Below, one piece after another: positions 62,566 through 64,000 of a stretch of DNA of 64,000 bases (its first letter is position 1; each line of letters begins with the position of its first letter). Under the pieces are notes generated by a model. That model ran no database searches. It was not told the origin of the DNA and saw only the letters and a program-made list of their open reading frames with translations. A program made the position numbers and the translations under genes. Source of the stretch: Nocardioides sp. (GTDB lineage Bacteria; Actinomycetota; Actinomycetes; Propionibacteriales; Nocardioidaceae); NCBI RefSeq assembly GCF_030019515.1, contig NZ_JASEEQ010000007.1:186001-250000 (forward strand), written 5' to 3'.

Positions 62566-63377
62566 CGATCCTGGACCGCTTCGCGACCACCGGCCAGGTC
62601 GCGATCGTCACCGGCGCGGGCCGCGGCCTCGGCGCCGCCACCGCCGTCGCACTCGCCGAGGCCGGCTCGGACGTGCTGATCTCCGCCCGGACCGAGCGCC
62701 AGCTGGACAAGGTCGCCGAGCGGGTCCGCGCGACGGGTCGGCGCGCGCTCGTGGTCGCCGCGGACCTCAGCGACCTCGACGCGGTCGCCGGCCTCGCGCA
62801 GACGGCGTACGACGAGCTCGGCCGGCTCGACACGGTCGTGAACAACGTCGGCGGCACGTTCCCGAACGCGTTCCTCGACACCAGCAACGAGTTCCTCAAC
62901 GAGGCGTTCAGCTTCAACGTCACCACCGCGCACGCGCTGACCCGGGCGGCGGTGCCCCTGATGCTGCAGGACGACGGCTCGCTGCCGGGGGCGCAGAAGA
63001 GCGTCGTCACGATCAGCTCGATGATGGGCCGCACCGCCGACCGCGGCTTCGTCGCCTACGGCACCGCCAAGGCGGCGCTCGCGCACTGGACGAGGATGGC
63101 GGCCCAGGACCTCGCCCCGCGGATCCGCGTGAACGGCATCTACGTCGGGTCGATCATGACCAGTGCCCTGGAGTACGTCGCCGGCCAGCCGGAGCTGATG
63201 AGCCAGCTCGAGACCAAGACCCCGCTCGGGCGCGTGGGCGAGCCGGAGGACATCGCGGCGGGCGTCGTCTACCTCGCCTCCCGGGCCGGGCAGTACGTGA
63301 CCGGCAAGCTGCTCGAGATCGACGGCGGCATCCAGCAGCCGACCCTCGACCTCGGGTTCCCCGACGTGGGGTCGTAG
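62562..63377 (+). CDS. SDR-family oxidoreductase
   Basis: 271 aa, GTG start in a GTGA overlap. [35 protein letters not shown] and YGTAKAA form a full classical SDR. The pattern [19 protein letters not shown] and the FNVTTAHAL loop resemble 3-oxoacyl or hydroxysteroid dehydrogenases. Probably controlled by the 61432 box together with its neighbours. Confidence 0.9.
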   Translation: MTILDRFATTGQVAIVTGAGRGLGAATAVALAEAGSDVLISARTERQLDKVAERVRATGRRALVVAADLSDLDAVAGLAQTAYDELGRLDTVVNNVGGTFPNAFLDTSNEFLNEAFSFNVTTAHALTRAAVPLMLQDDGSLPGAQKSVVTISSMMGRTADRGFVAYGTAKAALAHWTRMAAQDLAPRIRVNGIYVGSIMTSALEYVAGQPELMSQLETKTPLGRVGEPEDIAAGVVYLASRAGQYVTGKLLEIDGGIQQPTLDLGFPDVGS

Positions 63378-63386
63378 GGTCCGTCC

Positions 63387-64000
63387 GTGACGCCCTCCAC
63401 CTCGCCGTCCTCCACGCCGACGGCGTTCGCCGTCTCGCCCGACTCCGGCGAGCACTGGAGCAAGGAGGGTGCGTGGCAGGTCGCCGAGGGCATCCACCGG
63501 ATCCCGCTGCCGCTGCCGATGGACGGGCTCAAGGCGATCAACGTCTACGTGATCGAGACCGCGGACGGCCTGACCCTGATCGACGGCGGCTGGGCGATCG
63601 ACGTCGCCCGGGACCTGCTCGAGCGGTGCCTGCGCCAGGTCGGCTACGGCTTCGGCGACATCCGCCGCTTCCTGGTCACCCATGTCCATCGCGACCACTT
63701 CACGCTCGCCACCGTCCTCGGGCACGAGTACGGCGCGGACGTGGCGCTCGGCCTCGGCGAGAAGCCGGCCCTGGACCTGCTCAACGACGGGCTCCTCGAC
63801 GAGAGCCCGTTCCTCGACGTGCTCCGCACGGCGGGGGCGCACGAGCTCGCAGACCTGTGGGCGGCCGAGGGCGGCGAGCGCCCGGACCCGGCGATCTGGA
63901 AGCTCCCCGACACCTGGCTCGAGGGCGACCACCCGATCGAGGTCGGCGCCCGCACGTTGGACGCGGTGCACACCCCCGGGCACACGCCGGGGCACTACGT
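63387..64000 (+). CDS. Metallo-beta-lactamase-fold hydrolase (3' end outside window)
   Basis: At least 204 residues from GTG 63387; runs off the window. INVYVIETADGLTLIDGGWA, VTHVHRDHFTLA (HxHxDH metal motif, first His replaced region HVHRDH complete) and HTPGHTPGHY (third metal His) show an intact binuclear site. Glyoxalase-II-like members in lipid catabolic operons may hydrolyse CoA or glutathione thioesters. Starts nine bases after the SDR stop, so probably in the same operon. Confidence 0.85.
   Translation, partial: MTPSTSPSSTPTAFAVSPDSGEHWSKEGAWQVAEGIHRIPLPLPMDGLKAINVYVIETADGLTLIDGGWAIDVARDLLERCLRQVGYGFGDIRRFLVTHVHRDHFTLATVLGHEYGADVALGLGEKPALDLLNDGLLDESPFLDVLRTAGAHELADLWAAEGGERPDPAIWKLPDTWLEGDHPIEVGARTLDAVHTPGHTPGHY

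Overview
The window is high-GC actinobacterial chromosome. Codon use, frequent GTG starts, ATGA/GTGA stop-start overlaps and the gene families (hppA–topA–tmk–holB, F420-type luciferase-like oxidoreductase, DUF6314, CYP51 with a 3Fe-4S ferredoxin) suggest a Nocardioides-like member of the Propionibacteriales. That assignment is inferred, because there is no rRNA or other clear marker here. No CRISPR array, prophage or replication origin was seen.

Layout. (1) 1–16.1 kb is mostly housekeeping: the 3' end of the proton-pumping pyrophosphatase, a secreted Ig-like repeat protein, topA, tmk, holB and a tripeptidyl-peptidase-like hydrolase, then a LysR / epoxide-hydrolase-like / C69 peptidase / amine oxidase cluster, ending in tRNA-Thr(CGU). 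(2) 16.1–19.0 kb is a scarred zone just after the tRNA: a small derelict insertion element with nested terminal repeats, a YCII protein, the 3' remnant of an enoyl-CoA hydratase, an F420-type oxidoreductase and a TetR gene. (3) 19.2–26.7 kb is one co-oriented catabolic operon: broken Zn-alcohol dehydrogenase, SDR, nitroreductase, two acetoacetate-decarboxylase-family proteins, an ACAD11-like dehydrogenase, MFS transporter and an ACAD10/11-like kinase. The kinase–dehydrogenase pair suggests removal of a hydroxyl group from hydroxyacyl-CoA by phosphorylation and elimination. (4) 26.7–37.8 kb is a divergent sugar-phosphate regulon around a GntR/UTRA regulator. MtnA, an RbsBAC-type importer and MtnK lie on the plus strand. 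A fused aldolase–SDR, a cupin, an LsrF-like thiolase/aldolase and a FucA-like aldolase lie on the minus strand. Both promoters carry the same palindrome, GTTGT-N3-ACAAC. This is the most unusual system in the window: a methylthioribose/5-deoxyribose pathway joined to an LsrF enzyme. (5) 37.9–45.5 kb carries secreted or membrane proteins: a metzincin-like protease, an ICMT-like methyltransferase, a VKOR/DsbA disulfide pair, a CocE-type hydrolase and a YitT-like protein. (6) 45.5–54.5 kb is a CYP51 sterol locus (TetR, P450, SDR, CYP51, ferredoxin, SnoaL-like, aldehyde dehydrogenase, SDR, HIBADH-like, CMD). Its order recalls the M. tuberculosis Rv0762c–Rv0771 region. (7) 54.5–60.2 kb holds two paralogous one-TM microproteins, a DUF6314 protein, RNase HI, an EEP nuclease-like protein, an HxlR/QorB pair and a PrmC-like methyltransferase. 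(8) 60.2–64 kb returns to lipid/steroid-type catabolism: an old-yellow-enzyme-family reductase, a DapB-like dehydrogenase, an SDR and an MBL-fold hydrolase cut by the window end.

Three sites matching the KstR consensus TNNAACNNGTTNNA (46038, 60190, 61432) link regions 6 and 8 and suggest a shared sterol-responsive regulator. Intergenic stretches over 300 bases are few. The longest (4822–5222, before topA) holds only a truncated sigma-factor-like reading frame.
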